A DNA stretch of 64,000 nucleotides from Sinomonas atrocyanea (lineage in GTDB: Bacteria > Actinomycetota > Actinomycetes > Actinomycetales > Micrococcaceae). The translations under genes were made by a program, and so were the position numbers. This document shows, in pieces, positions 17,196 through 26,516 of this stretch. How positions within the stretch are numbered: the stretch's first letter is position 1; each line of letters opens with the position of its first letter. The notes under the pieces were generated by a model that had not been told where the DNA came from, searched no databases, and was given only the letters and a program-made list of their open reading frames with translations. Location of the stretch: assembly GCF_030812675.1 (NCBI RefSeq), contig NZ_JAUSTE010000008.1, positions 62,001 through 126,000 of the forward strand, in the 5' to 3' direction.

Positions 17196-18272
17196 TCAGA
17201 GGAAGCGGTCGAGAAGGCTGGCCTCCGCCATCCGCGAGAGGCCCTCCCGGACGGTGCGGGCACGCTGCTCGCCGATGCCGTCCACCGTCATGAGGTCCTC
17301 GATGGTGGCCGCCATGAGGTTCTGCAGGCCGCCGAAGTGGTCCACGAGGCGGTCCGAGACCGCGCGAGGCACGGACTTCAGCCCGGAGATGAGGCGGTAG
17401 CCGCGCGGCTGGACCACGGCATCGAGGGTCTCGGTGCCGCCCGCATAGCCGAGGATGCCCGCGATCTTGTTGAGGTCGATCAGGTCCACGCTCGTCAGCT
17501 GGGTCAGGGCCGCGGCGGCGGCGTCGATCGTCTCGAGCGGCACACCGTCCCCGGCGTAGTCGCGGATCACGACGTCGGCGCCGGGCCCTAGCCCCGTGGT
17601 CAGCTCCTCGAGCTGGAGCGCCAGGAGGCGGCCGTCATCGCCGAGCTCGAGGACGTACTGGGCGATCTCCTCCGAGATGCGCTGGACCATGACCTGGCGC
17701 TGGAGCGTCTGGGCGACGTCCCGCACCGTGACCATGGCCTCGATCTCGAGCGCAGACAGCGAGTGGGTGACCTGGTCGAGGCGCGCCCGGTAGCGCTCGA
17801 GGGTTGCGAGGGCCTGGTTCGCCCGTGCGAGGACCCGCTCGGAGTTCTCGATCACGTGCCGGATGCCCTGCACGTACAGGGCGATGATCTGCATGGACTG
17901 GCTCACCGAGATGACCGGCAGGCCCGTCTGCTTCGCGACGCGCTCGGCGGTGCGGTGGCGGGTGCCCGATTCGTGGGTCTCGATCGAGGAGTCGGGGACG
18001 AGGTGCACGGCGGCCTTGACGATGGTGCGGGCGTCCCGGTCGCAGACGATCGCGCCGTCCATCTTGGCCAGCTCGCGCAGCCTCGTGGGCGAGAACTCGA
18101 TGCCGATCTCGAAGCCGCCCGAGCACAGCGACTCGACCGTCCGGTCATAGCCGAGGACGATCAGCGCACCCGTGCGGCCCCGCAGGATGCGCTCGAGGCC
18201 GTCGCGGAGGCCGGTTCCGGGTGCGACCCGGGCCAAGGTGGCTTTGAGCACGTCCTCGGGGGTCCGAGCCAT
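17196..18272 (-). CDS. disA: DNA integrity scanning diadenylate cyclase DisA
   Basis: DisA makes cyclic di-AMP from two ATP and pauses when it meets branched DNA. The 358-residue product has the DAC domain with the catalytic DGA (residues 72-74) and RHRTAER (about 105-111), a central helical linker, and a C-terminal HhH domain (IEDLMTVDGIGEQRARTVREGL, here noted by its VDGIGEQRA core). The length is typical. The ATG is preceded by AGGAAAGGG at 18280-18288. RadA, a known partner of DisA in other bacteria, is encoded just upstream in the same direction. Confidence 0.96.
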   Translation of the reverse strand: MARTPEDVLKATLARVAPGTGLRDGLERILRGRTGALIVLGYDRTVESLCSGGFEIGIEFSPTRLRELAKMDGAIVCDRDARTIVKAAVHLVPDSSIETHESGTRHRTAERVAKQTGLPVISVSQSMQIIALYVQGIRHVIENSERVLARANQALATLERYRARLDQVTHSLSALEIEAMVTVRDVAQTLQRQVMVQRISEEIAQYVLELGDDGRLLALQLEELTTGLGPGADVVIRDYAGDGVPLETIDAAAAALTQLTSVDLIDLNKIAGILGYAGGTETLDAVVQPRGYRLISGLKSVPRAVSDRLVDHFGGLQNLMAATIEDLMTVDGIGEQRARTVREGLSRMAEASLLDRFL

Positions 18273-18288
18273 GAGTGTTTCCCTTTCC

Positions 18289-18325
18289 TGCGCCGCGCGT
18301 GGCGCGGCGCACGGTTCCCATGGTA
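18289..18325 (-). promoter_or_regulatory. disA -10 box and leader hairpin
   Basis: On the minus strand a -10-like TACCAT (18320-18325) is followed by a perfect 9-bp hairpin, TGCGCCGCG / CGCGGCGCA (18289-18297 and 18303-18311). The hairpin would form near the 5' end of the disA message, directly before its ribosome-binding site. Confidence 0.4.
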
Positions 18326-18434
18326 TCCGCGCGTGTCGCGGGCCGAGCCGGTTGTCCGGGCACGGAAGGCAACGATTCGGGCACGACCCGGGCCCCTACG
18401 CCGGCCCGGCTGCTCCTCGGTGGCTGCTGGGCGG

Positions 18435-19832
18435 CTACTCGGCGCCGGGGATGAGGAGCTCGAGGGCCTCGGCGACGTGGCTGACCTCCTTCACCCGGAA
18501 GCCGGGCGGCACCTCGCCGGGCCCGTTCGGGCTCGCCGGCACCACGGCGTGGGTGAATCCGAGGCGATGCGCCTCCTGGATGCGCCGTCCGATCCCCGGG
18601 ACCGGGCGGACCTCGCCCGCGAGGCCCACCTCGCCGAACGCGATGAGCCGCTGGGGGAGCGCCGTGCGGGTCTTCGCGGACGCGACAGCGAGCGCGACGG
18701 CGAGGTCAGTGGCCGGCTCGCTCAGCCGCACGCCGCCCACGGTGGCCACGTAGGTGTCGTCCTTGTGCAGGAGGCAGCCCGCGCGCTGCTGCAGCACCGC
18801 CAGGAGCATGGAGACGCGGGAGGAGTCCAGTCCGCTCGTGGCGCGCCGCGGCTGGGACGTGGCCGATTCGGCGAGCAGCGACTGCACCTCCGCGAGCAGC
18901 GGCCGCCGGCCCTCGAGGGTGACGGTGATGCACGTGCCGGAGACGGGGTCCTTGGTGCGGGAGACGAACAGCCCGGAGGGGTCTGAGACGCTCATGATCC
19001 CGTTCTCGGCGAGGTCGAAGCAGCCCACCTCGTCCGTGGGGCCGTACCGGTTCTTGACCGCGCGCAGCAGCCTGAGGCGCGAATGGCGCTCGCCCTCGAA
19101 CTGGCAGACCACGTCGACGAGGTGCTCGAGCAGCCGCGGGCCGGCAATCGATCCGTCCTTCGTGACGTGCCCGACGAGGAGGGTGGTCATGTTGCGGCGC
19201 TTCGCCGCGGCGATGATCGAGGCGGTGACCTCGCGTACCTGCGAGACTCCGCCCGCGCTTCCGTCCACCTCGGGGCTCGAGAGCGTCTGCACCGAGTCCA
19301 CGACGAGCAGCTGGGGCGAGACCTTCTCCACGTGCCCGAGGGCCTGGGAGAGGTCGGTCTCGGCGGCGAGGAACAGCCGGGGCGCCACCGCGTCGATCCG
19401 CTCGGCCCGCAGCTTGACCTGGGCGGCGGACTCCTCGCCGGTGACGTAGAGGACGTCCTTTCCGCCGCCGGCCACCTTGGCCGCGACGTCGAGCAGGAGC
19501 GTGGACTTGCCGACCCCGGGCTCGCCGGCGAGCAGGATCACCGCGCCCGGGACGAGGCCCCCGCCGAGCACGCGGTCCAGCTCTCCGACCCCGGTAGGCA
19601 GGAAGGCAGCGTCCGTCGCGTCGACCTCGGCGATCGGCCGCGCCGCCTCGAGGACGGTCGCCGCCGCCGTCGTGCGCGCCACGACCCCGCCGACCTCCTC
19701 CACGGTGCCCCACGCCTGGCACTCGCCGCACCGGCCTACCCATTTGGCGGTGGTCCATCCGCACTCGGCGCAGCGGTAGCCAGGTGCCTTCCCGGAGCGT
19801 GCCGCCGTGCGCGTAGAGGTCTTGGTCGCCAT
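18435..19832 (-). CDS. radA: DNA repair protein RadA
   Basis: RadA is a hexameric branch-migration helicase working with RecA. The 465-residue product has an N-terminal zinc finger (C21, C24, C35, C38), a RecA-like core with Walker A GEPGVGKS (103-110), the KNRYG motif at 260-264 (usually KNRFG), and a C-terminal Lon-protease-like domain without an obvious catalytic serine-lysine pair. A TAGCCT box at 19839-19844 ends 6 bases before the ATG, so the gene is probably leaderless. It lies 162 bases upstream of disA in the same orientation. Confidence 0.95.
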   Translation of the reverse strand: MATKTSTRTAARSGKAPGYRCAECGWTTAKWVGRCGECQAWGTVEEVGGVVARTTAAATVLEAARPIAEVDATDAAFLPTGVGELDRVLGGGLVPGAVILLAGEPGVGKSTLLLDVAAKVAGGGKDVLYVTGEESAAQVKLRAERIDAVAPRLFLAAETDLSQALGHVEKVSPQLLVVDSVQTLSSPEVDGSAGGVSQVREVTASIIAAAKRRNMTTLLVGHVTKDGSIAGPRLLEHLVDVVCQFEGERHSRLRLLRAVKNRYGPTDEVGCFDLAENGIMSVSDPSGLFVSRTKDPVSGTCITVTLEGRRPLLAEVQSLLAESATSQPRRATSGLDSSRVSMLLAVLQQRAGCLLHKDDTYVATVGGVRLSEPATDLAVALAVASAKTRTALPQRLIAFGEVGLAGEVRPVPGIGRRIQEAHRLGFTHAVVPASPNGPGEVPPGFRVKEVSHVAEALELLIPGAE

Positions 19833-19884
19833 GGGCCAAGGCTATTCCAGGGTGCCGACACTTCTCGCGCCGGGGTCGCCCGAG

Positions 19885-21036
19885 CTAGCCCTCGAGCCTC
19901 GGCAGGAGCGCGACCGCCTCCTGGCGGTCGTAGCCGGTGGCCTCGAGGAGGTCGATGATCATGGGCCGCAGCAGGATCACGAGGGCCTCGCCCTCGAGCC
20001 GCTCGACCCGCAGCTCGCGGGGGTGCGTGCGGGCCGCGATCTCGGTCAGCGCCAGCCGGGCCGAGCGCATCTGCGCACTGCGCTCCTCGTGGCGCTCGGC
20101 GATGAGGCCCCGGGCCATGTCCTCGAGGGCGTCGGCGGTGTTCTCGAGGAGCTGGGCGATGCTCTCGGCCGCTCCCTGGGCGAGCGCCGCGTTGTTGATG
20201 ACCGAGGCGAGGCGGCGTGCCACCACCCGTCCGTTGCGCAGGGCGAGGTCGAGGTACTCGACCGCCGTCTCGATCTCCTCCAGCTCTGCCCGGTGGCGGC
20301 GGTAGGCGGGGGCGAGCCTCGTGACCTCCGAGGACGTCACGAGGCTCGCACGGATCGCATCGACCTTGCCTTGGGAGCCCCGGCCCCGGACGAGGGCGTG
20401 CCAGGCCTGGGTCGAGTCGGCCTCGGCAAGGGCTCCGGCGCACTCGCGCAGCATGGTGGAGAACGTGTCCACGAGCTCGCGCAGGTCCCGTCGGGGCTGC
20501 ACCCTGGGGTCCCGGGGGAAGAGGGCGGTGATGGCCAGCGCCATGAGGCCGCCGACGATCGCGTCGAGGCTGCGCGTGAACGGGCCGCCGCTCGCCGGGG
20601 GCAGCAGCACGACGAAGAGCGACTGGACGCCGAGCTGGGTGGCCAGGATGACCCCGCGGTCGATGAACCGGGCGAGGAGGATCGAGATGAACAGGATGAT
20701 CCCGGCCTGCCAGAGCCCCGCGCCCAGCAGGTGCATGAGCAGGTCGCCCACCGCGATGCCGAGCGTGCAGCCTACCGCCACCTCGAGCACCTTCCGCACC
20801 GTGAGGTCACGGCCGAAGCCGAGCGAGACGAGCGCGGACGTCGCAGCGAAGATCGGGGCAGTGTGCCCGAGCCCGTACTCGGCGATGAAGTAGGCCAGCA
20901 CCGCCCCGAGCGTCATGGCGATCGCGGGCATGAGGGACCGGCGCACCCGCACGACGCCCGAGGACTGCAGGTCCTTGAGGTAGTCGCGCGCGGTCGACCA
21001 CGCTCCCGCCACCGCCGGGGAGGCCTTCGTCTCCAT
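19885..21036 (-). CDS. FUSC/aromatic acid exporter-like membrane protein
   Basis: A 383-residue protein with about six N-terminal membrane segments (residues about 30-175, including IAMTLGAVLAYFIAEYGLG and WQAGIILFISILLARFI) and a long cytoplasmic helical domain rich in Arg and Glu. This is the arrangement of FUSC/ArAE-type putative exporters of aromatic acids. The ATG at 21036 is preferred over upstream starts because a minus-strand TAGACT (21045-21050) sits 8 bases before it. Nothing in the neighbourhood indicates a substrate. Confidence 0.75.
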   Translation of the reverse strand: METKASPAVAGAWSTARDYLKDLQSSGVVRVRRSLMPAIAMTLGAVLAYFIAEYGLGHTAPIFAATSALVSLGFGRDLTVRKVLEVAVGCTLGIAVGDLLMHLLGAGLWQAGIILFISILLARFIDRGVILATQLGVQSLFVVLLPPASGGPFTRSLDAIVGGLMALAITALFPRDPRVQPRRDLRELVDTFSTMLRECAGALAEADSTQAWHALVRGRGSQGKVDAIRASLVTSSEVTRLAPAYRRHRAELEEIETAVEYLDLALRNGRVVARRLASVINNAALAQGAAESIAQLLENTADALEDMARGLIAERHEERSAQMRSARLALTEIAARTHPRELRVERLEGEALVILLRPMIIDLLEATGYDRQEAVALLPRLEG

Positions 21037-21151
21037 AGTCGCCCAGTCTAGGGAGCGCCCGGTCCGGAGGGGCCGCGGGGGAGGCTGCATTAGTGCGGTG
21101 TGATGAAGATGGCAAGCCCGCGGCGCCCCCGTCACGCGGAATCCGCGCGCA

Positions 21152-21206
21152 GTTCATCTTTCGTTAACCATGCGCGAGCAGACTCGTTACCTGTCGGCCC
21201 TAGCTT
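21152..21206 (+). promoter_or_regulatory. PHO box and promoter of pstSCAB
   Basis: Two adjacent 11-bp direct-repeat units, GTTCATCTTTC (21152-21162) and GTTAACCATGC (21163-21173), match the actinobacterial PhoP box pattern GTTCAYYNNNN twice. A -10-like TAGCTT is at 21201-21206, placing the box around -60 to -40. Induction by phosphate starvation through PhoP is expected from this arrangement in related genomes. Confidence 0.65.
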
Positions 21207-21259
21207 CGACAACAGTACGGCTCGTACGCACCCAAACCACCCAAGAAGGGGCATCATTC

Positions 21260-22375
21260 GTGAAGGCACTCCGTTTCGGCCGCCTCTCGGCCGTCGCTGT
21301 CGTCGCTGCGGGCGTGCTCGCGCTCTCCGCCTGCGGCTCTGACAACGCGACCGGCACCCAGAACTCCGCCGCCGCTTCCGGCTCCAAGGTCACCGGCACG
21401 CTCACCGGCACCGGCTCGAGCGCCCAGGCTTCCGCCATCGACGCCTGGAAGCAGGGTTTCACCCAGGCCAACCCCGGCGTGACCGTCCAGTACTCGCCGG
21501 ACGGCTCCGGCGCCGGCCGCAAGACCTTCATCTCCGGTGCGAGCCAGTTCGCAGGCTCCGACGCGGCGATGAAGCCGGAGGAGCTCACCTCCGCCAAGCA
21601 GGTCTGCGGGCCCGACGGCGCCATGGACATCCCGGTCTACATCTCCCCGATCGCCGTGACGTTCAACGTCCCGGGCGTGAAGGAGCTCAACCTCAGCCCG
21701 GACACGATCGCCAAGATCTTCCGCGGCGCGGTCACCAAGTGGAACGACCCGGCGATCGCCGCGGACAACTCGGGCGTCAGCCTCCCCGACCTCAAGATCA
21801 CCCCCGTGCACCGCTCCGACGACTCGGGCACCACCCAGAACTTCACGGAGTACCTGGCGGCGGCCGCCCCGTCCGTCTGGACCGACAAGGGCGCCCAGAC
21901 CTGGCCGTCCTCGCTCCCGGGTGAGAACGCCAAGGGCACCTCGGGCGTCGTCAAGACCGTCACCGACACCCCCGGTGCGTTCGCCTACGCCGACGACTCG
22001 GCCGTGACGAGCAGCCTGGGCAAGGCCAAGGTCAAGGTCGGCGACACGTTCGTGGCCCTCTCCGCCGAGGGCGCTGCGAAGGCCGTGGCGCTGTCCAAGC
22101 CTGCTGCGGGCCGCGCCGCGAACGACCTGGCCCTGAACCTGGACCGCACGCCCACGGACTCCTCGGCCTACCCGATCGTGCTCGTCTCGTACCACGTGGT
22201 CTGCACGTCCTACAAGGACCAGGCCACCGCCGACCTCGTGAAGGCCTGGGAGACCTACGTGGTCTCCGACGCCGGCCAGAAGGCCGCCGCGTCTGCCGCG
22301 AAGAGCGCCCCGCTCTCCTCGGACCTCGCCGCCAAGGCCAAGACTGCGATCGAGTCGATCAAGGTCAAGTCCTGA
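21260..22375 (+). CDS. pstS: Phosphate ABC transporter substrate-binding lipoprotein
   Basis: PstS captures phosphate outside the membrane for PstCAB. The 371-residue precursor has a lipoprotein signal peptide with the lipobox LSAC (Cys at about residue 25), an Ala/Ser/Thr linker and the binding fold with TGTGSSAQ, PDGSGAGRKTF and SDDSGTTQNF, the last two being phosphate-contact loops. The GTG start at 21260 follows AAGAAGGGG. It is the first gene of pstSCAB. A hairpin after it may lower expression of the downstream genes relative to PstS. Confidence 0.95.
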   Translation: MKALRFGRLSAVAVVAAGVLALSACGSDNATGTQNSAAASGSKVTGTLTGTGSSAQASAIDAWKQGFTQANPGVTVQYSPDGSGAGRKTFISGASQFAGSDAAMKPEELTSAKQVCGPDGAMDIPVYISPIAVTFNVPGVKELNLSPDTIAKIFRGAVTKWNDPAIAADNSGVSLPDLKITPVHRSDDSGTTQNFTEYLAAAAPSVWTDKGAQTWPSSLPGENAKGTSGVVKTVTDTPGAFAYADDSAVTSSLGKAKVKVGDTFVALSAEGAAKAVALSKPAAGRAANDLALNLDRTPTDSSAYPIVLVSYHVVCTSYKDQATADLVKAWETYVVSDAGQKAAASAAKSAPLSSDLAAKAKTAIESIKVKS

Positions 22376-22388
22376 CCTTCCGCACCGT

Positions 22389-22423
22389 GCCCGCCCGTCC
22401 CGGCCATTCCGGCCGGGGCGGGC
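22389..22423 (+). terminator. Attenuator-like hairpin between pstS and pstC
   Basis: GCCCGCC...CCCGGCC (22389-22405) pairs with GGCCGGGGCGGGC (22411-22423) with a small bulge. Partial termination here is a usual way to make more binding protein than permease. Confidence 0.5.
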
Positions 22424-22453
22424 ATTGCACTGGGTACCAGAGGACGTGACAAG

Positions 22454-23470
22454 ATGACCAGAACTGACGGCGGGCATCTCGATGCCGCACTCGAGGGACC
22501 GGACGTGACAACCACCCAGACCGATACGAACTCCGAGCAGTCCGAAGGCCGCAGCCGCTTCGGATCCGGCGGCGGGGCCTCCGGCGACAGGATCTTCTCC
22601 GGCGCAGCCCTCGCAGCGGGCGTGGTCATCCTCGTCGTCCTGTTCGCCGTCGCCGCGTTCCTCGTCGCCCAGGCCGTGCCCGCGCTCGTCGCGCCGCAGG
22701 ACCAGGTCGCCGGCGGGCAGGGCTTCTGGGCGTACATCGTCCCGCTCGTCATCGGCACCGTGATCGCCGCAGCCATCGCGCTCGTCATCGCGACGCCGAT
22801 CTCGATCGGCGTGGCCCTCTTCATCTCGCACTACGCCCCGCGGAAGCTCGCGCAGGTCCTCGGCTACGTCATCGACCTCCTCGCGGCCATCCCGTCGGTC
22901 ATCTTCGGCGCCTGGGGCATCCTCTTCCTCGCGCCCGCCGTCGTCCCCGGCTACACGTGGCTGGCCTCCACCCTCGGGTGGATCCCGATCTTCGCCGGCC
23001 CCGCGTCGGCTACCGGCAAGACCATCCTCACCGCGTCGATCGTCCTCGCGGTCATGGTCATCCCGATCATCACCTCGATCTCCCGCGAGATCTTCCTCCA
23101 GACGCCCAAGCTCCACGAGGAGGCCGCGCTCGCACTCGGTGCGACGCGCTGGGAGATGGTCCGCATGGCCGTCTTCCCGTTCGCCCGGCCCGGCGTCATC
23201 AGCGCGGTGATGCTCGGCCTCGGCCGCGCGCTCGGCGAGACCATGGCCGTGGCGCTCGTGCTCTCCTCCGGGCCGCTCATCGCAAGCCTCATCCGGTCCG
23301 GCAACCAGACGATCGCCGCCGAGATCGCCCTGAACTTCCCGGAGGCCTCGGGCCTCAGCCTCAGCACGCTCATCGCGGCGGGCCTCGTGCTGTTCGTGAT
23401 CACCCTGCTGGTCAACGTCATCGCGCGCTGGGTCATCAGCCGCCACAAGGAATTCTCGGGAGCCAACTGA
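22454..23470 (+). CDS. pstC: Phosphate ABC transporter permease PstC
   Basis: One of the two membrane subunits of the high-affinity phosphate importer. The 338-residue product has a polar 45-residue N-terminal tail and about six membrane segments, with the ABC permease EAA loop EEAALALGATRWEMVRMAVFP in the second half (first residues EEAALALGAT). A GTG at 22505 is an alternative start that would shorten the polar tail. It is separated from pstA by one base, so the two are translated together. Confidence 0.94.
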   Translation: MTRTDGGHLDAALEGPDVTTTQTDTNSEQSEGRSRFGSGGGASGDRIFSGAALAAGVVILVVLFAVAAFLVAQAVPALVAPQDQVAGGQGFWAYIVPLVIGTVIAAAIALVIATPISIGVALFISHYAPRKLAQVLGYVIDLLAAIPSVIFGAWGILFLAPAVVPGYTWLASTLGWIPIFAGPASATGKTILTASIVLAVMVIPIITSISREIFLQTPKLHEEAALALGATRWEMVRMAVFPFARPGVISAVMLGLGRALGETMAVALVLSSGPLIASLIRSGNQTIAAEIALNFPEASGLSLSTLIAAGLVLFVITLLVNVIARWVISRHKEFSGAN

Positions 23471-23471
23471 C

Positions 23472-24578
23472 ATGGCCACCAACGTCCTGCAGCGGCGCAG
23501 CTCCGCGCTGACCCGCAACCGCCTGCCCCGCTTCGCGCCCTGGGCCTCCCTCGCCGTCGCCCTCGTGCTCGGCGCCGCCGCCTCCTCCCTCGTCGGCTTC
23601 ACCCTCTTCGGATGGGGCATCTTCGCCGCGATCGCCTTCACCGTGGTCTACGCCGGCTGGAGCGCCGCCGTGGAGGGCCCGCGCAAGGCCAAGGACAAGC
23701 TCGCCACCTGCCTCGTGGTCGGCGCGTTCCTCATCGCCCTGCTGCCGCTCGTCTCCGTCCTGTGGACCGTCGTGGTGGAGGGCCTCAAGGGCCTCACGAC
23801 GCCGGGCTTCCTGGGCACCTCCATGAACGGCGTGAGCGGCATCCAGGACAACGAGTCCGTCAACAACGGCACCCACGTCGTCGGCGGCATCTACCACGCC
23901 CTCATGGGCACGCTGCTCATCACCCTCTGGGCGACGATCATCTCGGTGCCGATCGGCCTGCTCACCTCGGTCTACCTCGTCGAGTACGGCAACGGACGCC
24001 CCCTCTCGCGGGCGATCACGTTCTTCGTCGACGTCATGACCGGCATCCCGTCGATCGTCGCGGGCCTGTTCGCCGCGGCCTTCTTCGCCACGCTCCTGGG
24101 CCCCGGCACCAAGACCGGCTTCGTGGCGGCCGTCGCGCTGTCCGTGCTCATGATCCCCGTGGTGGTCCGCTCGAGCGAGGAGATGCTGCGCATCGTCCCC
24201 AACGAGCTGCGCGAGGCCTCCTACGCCCTGGGCGTGCGGAAGTGGCGCACCATCCTCAAGGTGGTGATCCCGACGGCGATCTCCGGCATCGCCTCCGGCG
24301 TCACCCTCGCGATCGCCCGCGTCATCGGCGAGACGGCGCCGATCCTCGTCACCGCGGGCTTCGCGACGAAGATCAACCTCAACGTGTTCTCCGACTGGAT
24401 GTCCTCGCTGCCGACGTTCATCTACACGCAGATCCTGAACCCGACCTCGCCGTCCAACCCGGATCCGAGCACGCAGCGCGCCTGGGGCGCGGCCCTCGTG
24501 CTCATCATCTTCGTGATGCTCCTGAACCTCATCGCCCGGCTGATCGCCCGCGTCTTCGCCCCGAAGACCGGCCGCTGA
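23472..24578 (+). CDS. pstA: Phosphate ABC transporter permease PstA
   Basis: Second membrane subunit of the Pst importer. The 368-residue product has extra N-terminal membrane segments (about residues 18-60) before the conserved permease core, then the EAA loop [20 protein letters not shown]. Charged linkers between hydrophobic stretches follow the typical PstA pattern. The ATG lies one base after the pstC stop, and pstB follows after 28 bases with AAGGAAACC in front. Confidence 0.94.
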   Translation: MATNVLQRRSSALTRNRLPRFAPWASLAVALVLGAAASSLVGFTLFGWGIFAAIAFTVVYAGWSAAVEGPRKAKDKLATCLVVGAFLIALLPLVSVLWTVVVEGLKGLTTPGFLGTSMNGVSGIQDNESVNNGTHVVGGIYHALMGTLLITLWATIISVPIGLLTSVYLVEYGNGRPLSRAITFFVDVMTGIPSIVAGLFAAAFFATLLGPGTKTGFVAAVALSVLMIPVVVRSSEEMLRIVPNELREASYALGVRKWRTILKVVIPTAISGIASGVTLAIARVIGETAPILVTAGFATKINLNVFSDWMSSLPTFIYTQILNPTSPSNPDPSTQRAWGAALVLIIFVMLLNLIARLIARVFAPKTGR

Positions 24579-24606
24579 CGGCACGCACCGAACTACGAAG
24601 GAAACC

Positions 24607-25386
24607 ATGTCCAAGCGAATCGACGTCAAGGACCTGAACGTCTACTACGGCGACTTCCGCGCCGTCGAGGGCGTCACGATGAACATCGAGCCCAAGTCGG
24701 TGACCGCCTTCATCGGGCCCTCCGGCTGCGGCAAGTCGACGTTCCTGCGGACGCTCAACCGCATGCACGAGGTCATCCCCGGCGCCCGCGTGGAGGGCGA
24801 GGTCCTCCTCGACGGCGACGACCTCTACGGCCCGGGCGTGGACCCGGTCGCCGTGCGGACCCACGTGGGCATGGTCTTCCAGCGCCCCAACCCGTTCCCC
24901 ACGATGTCTATCCGGGACAACGTGCTCGCCGGAGTCAGGCTCAACGGGCGCAAGCTCTCGAAGGCGGACTCGGACTCCCTCGTGGAGCAGTCGCTGCAGG
25001 GCGCGAACCTGTGGAACGAGGTCAAGGACCGCCTGGGCAAGCCCGGCTCCGGCCTCTCGGGCGGCCAGCAGCAGCGCCTCTGCATCGCCCGCGCCATCGC
25101 CGTGAAGCCGGACGTCATCCTCATGGACGAGCCGTGCTCGGCCCTCGACCCCATCTCCACGCTCGCGATCGAGGACCTCATCGAGGAGCTCAAGGAGAAC
25201 TACACGGTCGTCATCGTCACGCACAACATGCAGCAGGCCGCCCGCGTCTCGGACAAGACCGCGTTCTTCAACATCGCCGGCACCGGCAAGCCGGGCAAGC
25301 TCATCGAGTACGCGGACACGACCACGATCTTCAACAACCCGGGCCAGAAGTCCACCGAGGACTACGTCTCCGGCCGCTTCGGCTGA
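24607..25386 (+). CDS. pstB: Phosphate ABC transporter ATP-binding protein
   Basis: ATPase of the phosphate importer, acting at the inner face of the membrane. The 259-residue product contains Walker [10 protein letters not shown] (about residues 38-46), the Q-loop region VFQRPNPFP, the signature LSGGQQQR (about 151-158) and Walker [14 protein letters not shown], all exactly as in PstB. It ends the pst operon and is followed by a strong hairpin. No phoU gene follows, unlike in many bacteria. Confidence 0.96.
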   Translation: MSKRIDVKDLNVYYGDFRAVEGVTMNIEPKSVTAFIGPSGCGKSTFLRTLNRMHEVIPGARVEGEVLLDGDDLYGPGVDPVAVRTHVGMVFQRPNPFPTMSIRDNVLAGVRLNGRKLSKADSDSLVEQSLQGANLWNEVKDRLGKPGSGLSGGQQQRLCIARAIAVKPDVILMDEPCSALDPISTLAIEDLIEELKENYTVVIVTHNMQQAARVSDKTAFFNIAGTGKPGKLIEYADTTTIFNNPGQKSTEDYVSGRFG

Positions 25387-25410
25387 TCCGCACTCCCGCA
25401 GCGGACGACG

Positions 25411-25443
25411 GCGGGCTGCCGCGCCTCGGGCGCGGCGGCCCGC
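25411..25443 (+). terminator. Terminator after pstB
   Basis: A 15-bp stem with one G-T pair, GCGGGCTGCCGCGCC (25411-25425) with GGCGCGGCGGCCCGC (25429-25443), loop TCG, followed by CGTTCCGTTC. It also lies downstream of the convergent pit gene and may serve both. Confidence 0.65.
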
Positions 25444-25498
25444 CGTTCCGTTCGGTGCCGGTGGCCCCGTTCGGGCCTGTCATTCGGTTCGGGGGCTG

Positions 25499-26515
25499 CT
25501 ACCCCAGGCCGGCGAGCGGCGCGAAGGCGAGGGCGAAGACCAGGCCGAGGGCCGCCGTCGTCAGCGGGGTCACGAGCCAGAAGCGGATGAGGCGCACCAC
25601 GAGCGGGCCGTTCACGGACGCGTAGTCCTGGTTCACGCCGGCGCCCAGGACGGAGGCGACCACGGTGTGCGTGGTCGAGAGCGGCATGTGCAGCCCGAGG
25701 GAGCCGATGACGAGCATCGTGCTCGTGACGAGCTGGGACACGAAGGCCCGCAGCGGGTCCATGCGGATGAGCCGGTGGCTGAGGGTGTAGGTGATGCGCC
25801 AGCCGCCGGCGAGCGTGCCCGCTCCCAGCACGAGCGAGCCCAGCACCGCGGCCCACAGGGGGACGTGGTCGAAGCTCGCGCCGGAGCCGAGCGCCGAGAT
25901 GACCAGGAGGGCCACGATCCGCTGTCCGTCCTGGAGCCCGTGCCCGAAGGCCACGACGGCGGCGCCGACCGACTGCGCCGCGCGCAGGCCCGCGTGCGCC
26001 TGGCTCGGCTGGGTGTAGCGGACCATCCACGTCACCATCGGCGTCAGGACGAACGCGGCGCCGAAGGCGAGCAGCGGCGAGAGGATGAGCGGCAGCCCGA
26101 TGGCGAGCCAGAACACATGGTCGAGCTCGCCCGGGACGCGGCCGCCGAGGACCGCCGAGGCGATGCTCGCCCCGATGAGCCCGCCCACGAGCGCGTGGGT
26201 GGACGAGGACGGGTAGCCCTTCCACCAGCCCCAGACGCCCCACAGGATCGCTGCGACGAGCGTGGCCGCCAGGACGGTCAGGCCACCGCTTCCGGCCGGG
26301 ACGGTCACGAACACGGTGCCGAGCGCCCTGTGCAGCCAGGCCCCGGCGAGGGTGCCGAGCACGTTGAACGCCGCCGTGAGGACGACGGCGATGCCGGGCG
26401 TCAGCGCGCGGGTGCGGACCGTGAGGGCCACGGCGTTGGAGGCATCGCGGAAGCCGTTGAGGAAGCCGAAGGCGCAGACCAGCACGATCGACGCGCCGAC
26501 GAGCGCAGCGGCCAC
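25499..26515 (-). CDS. pit: Inorganic phosphate transporter, PiT family
   Basis: Low-affinity phosphate permease driven by ions. The 338-residue product has about ten membrane segments and the two duplicated PiT signatures: GFLNGFRDASNAVA near the N-terminus and the second copy AFGHGLQDGQRIVALLV in the middle (usually GxNDxxNA), plus PSSSTHALVGG and PLSTTHTVVA. The second repeat has Q-D-G-Q-R where others have N-D-A-Q. The GTG at 26515 lies one base after the stop of the DUF47 gene, indicating translational coupling with that accessory protein. Confidence 0.9.
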   Translation of the reverse strand: MAAALVGASIVLVCAFGFLNGFRDASNAVALTVRTRALTPGIAVVLTAAFNVLGTLAGAWLHRALGTVFVTVPAGSGGLTVLAATLVAAILWGVWGWWKGYPSSSTHALVGGLIGASIASAVLGGRVPGELDHVFWLAIGLPLILSPLLAFGAAFVLTPMVTWMVRYTQPSQAHAGLRAAQSVGAAVVAFGHGLQDGQRIVALLVISALGSGASFDHVPLWAAVLGSLVLGAGTLAGGWRITYTLSHRLIRMDPLRAFVSQLVTSTMLVIGSLGLHMPLSTTHTVVASVLGAGVNQDYASVNGPLVVRLIRFWLVTPLTTAALGLVFALAFAPLAGLG

Positions 26516-26516
26516 G

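Noticed and set aside
21254-23641. 795-residue open frame on the minus strand across pstS-pstC
   Set aside because: Shadow of pst coding sequence; no recognisable domain, and it crosses a real intergenic hairpin.
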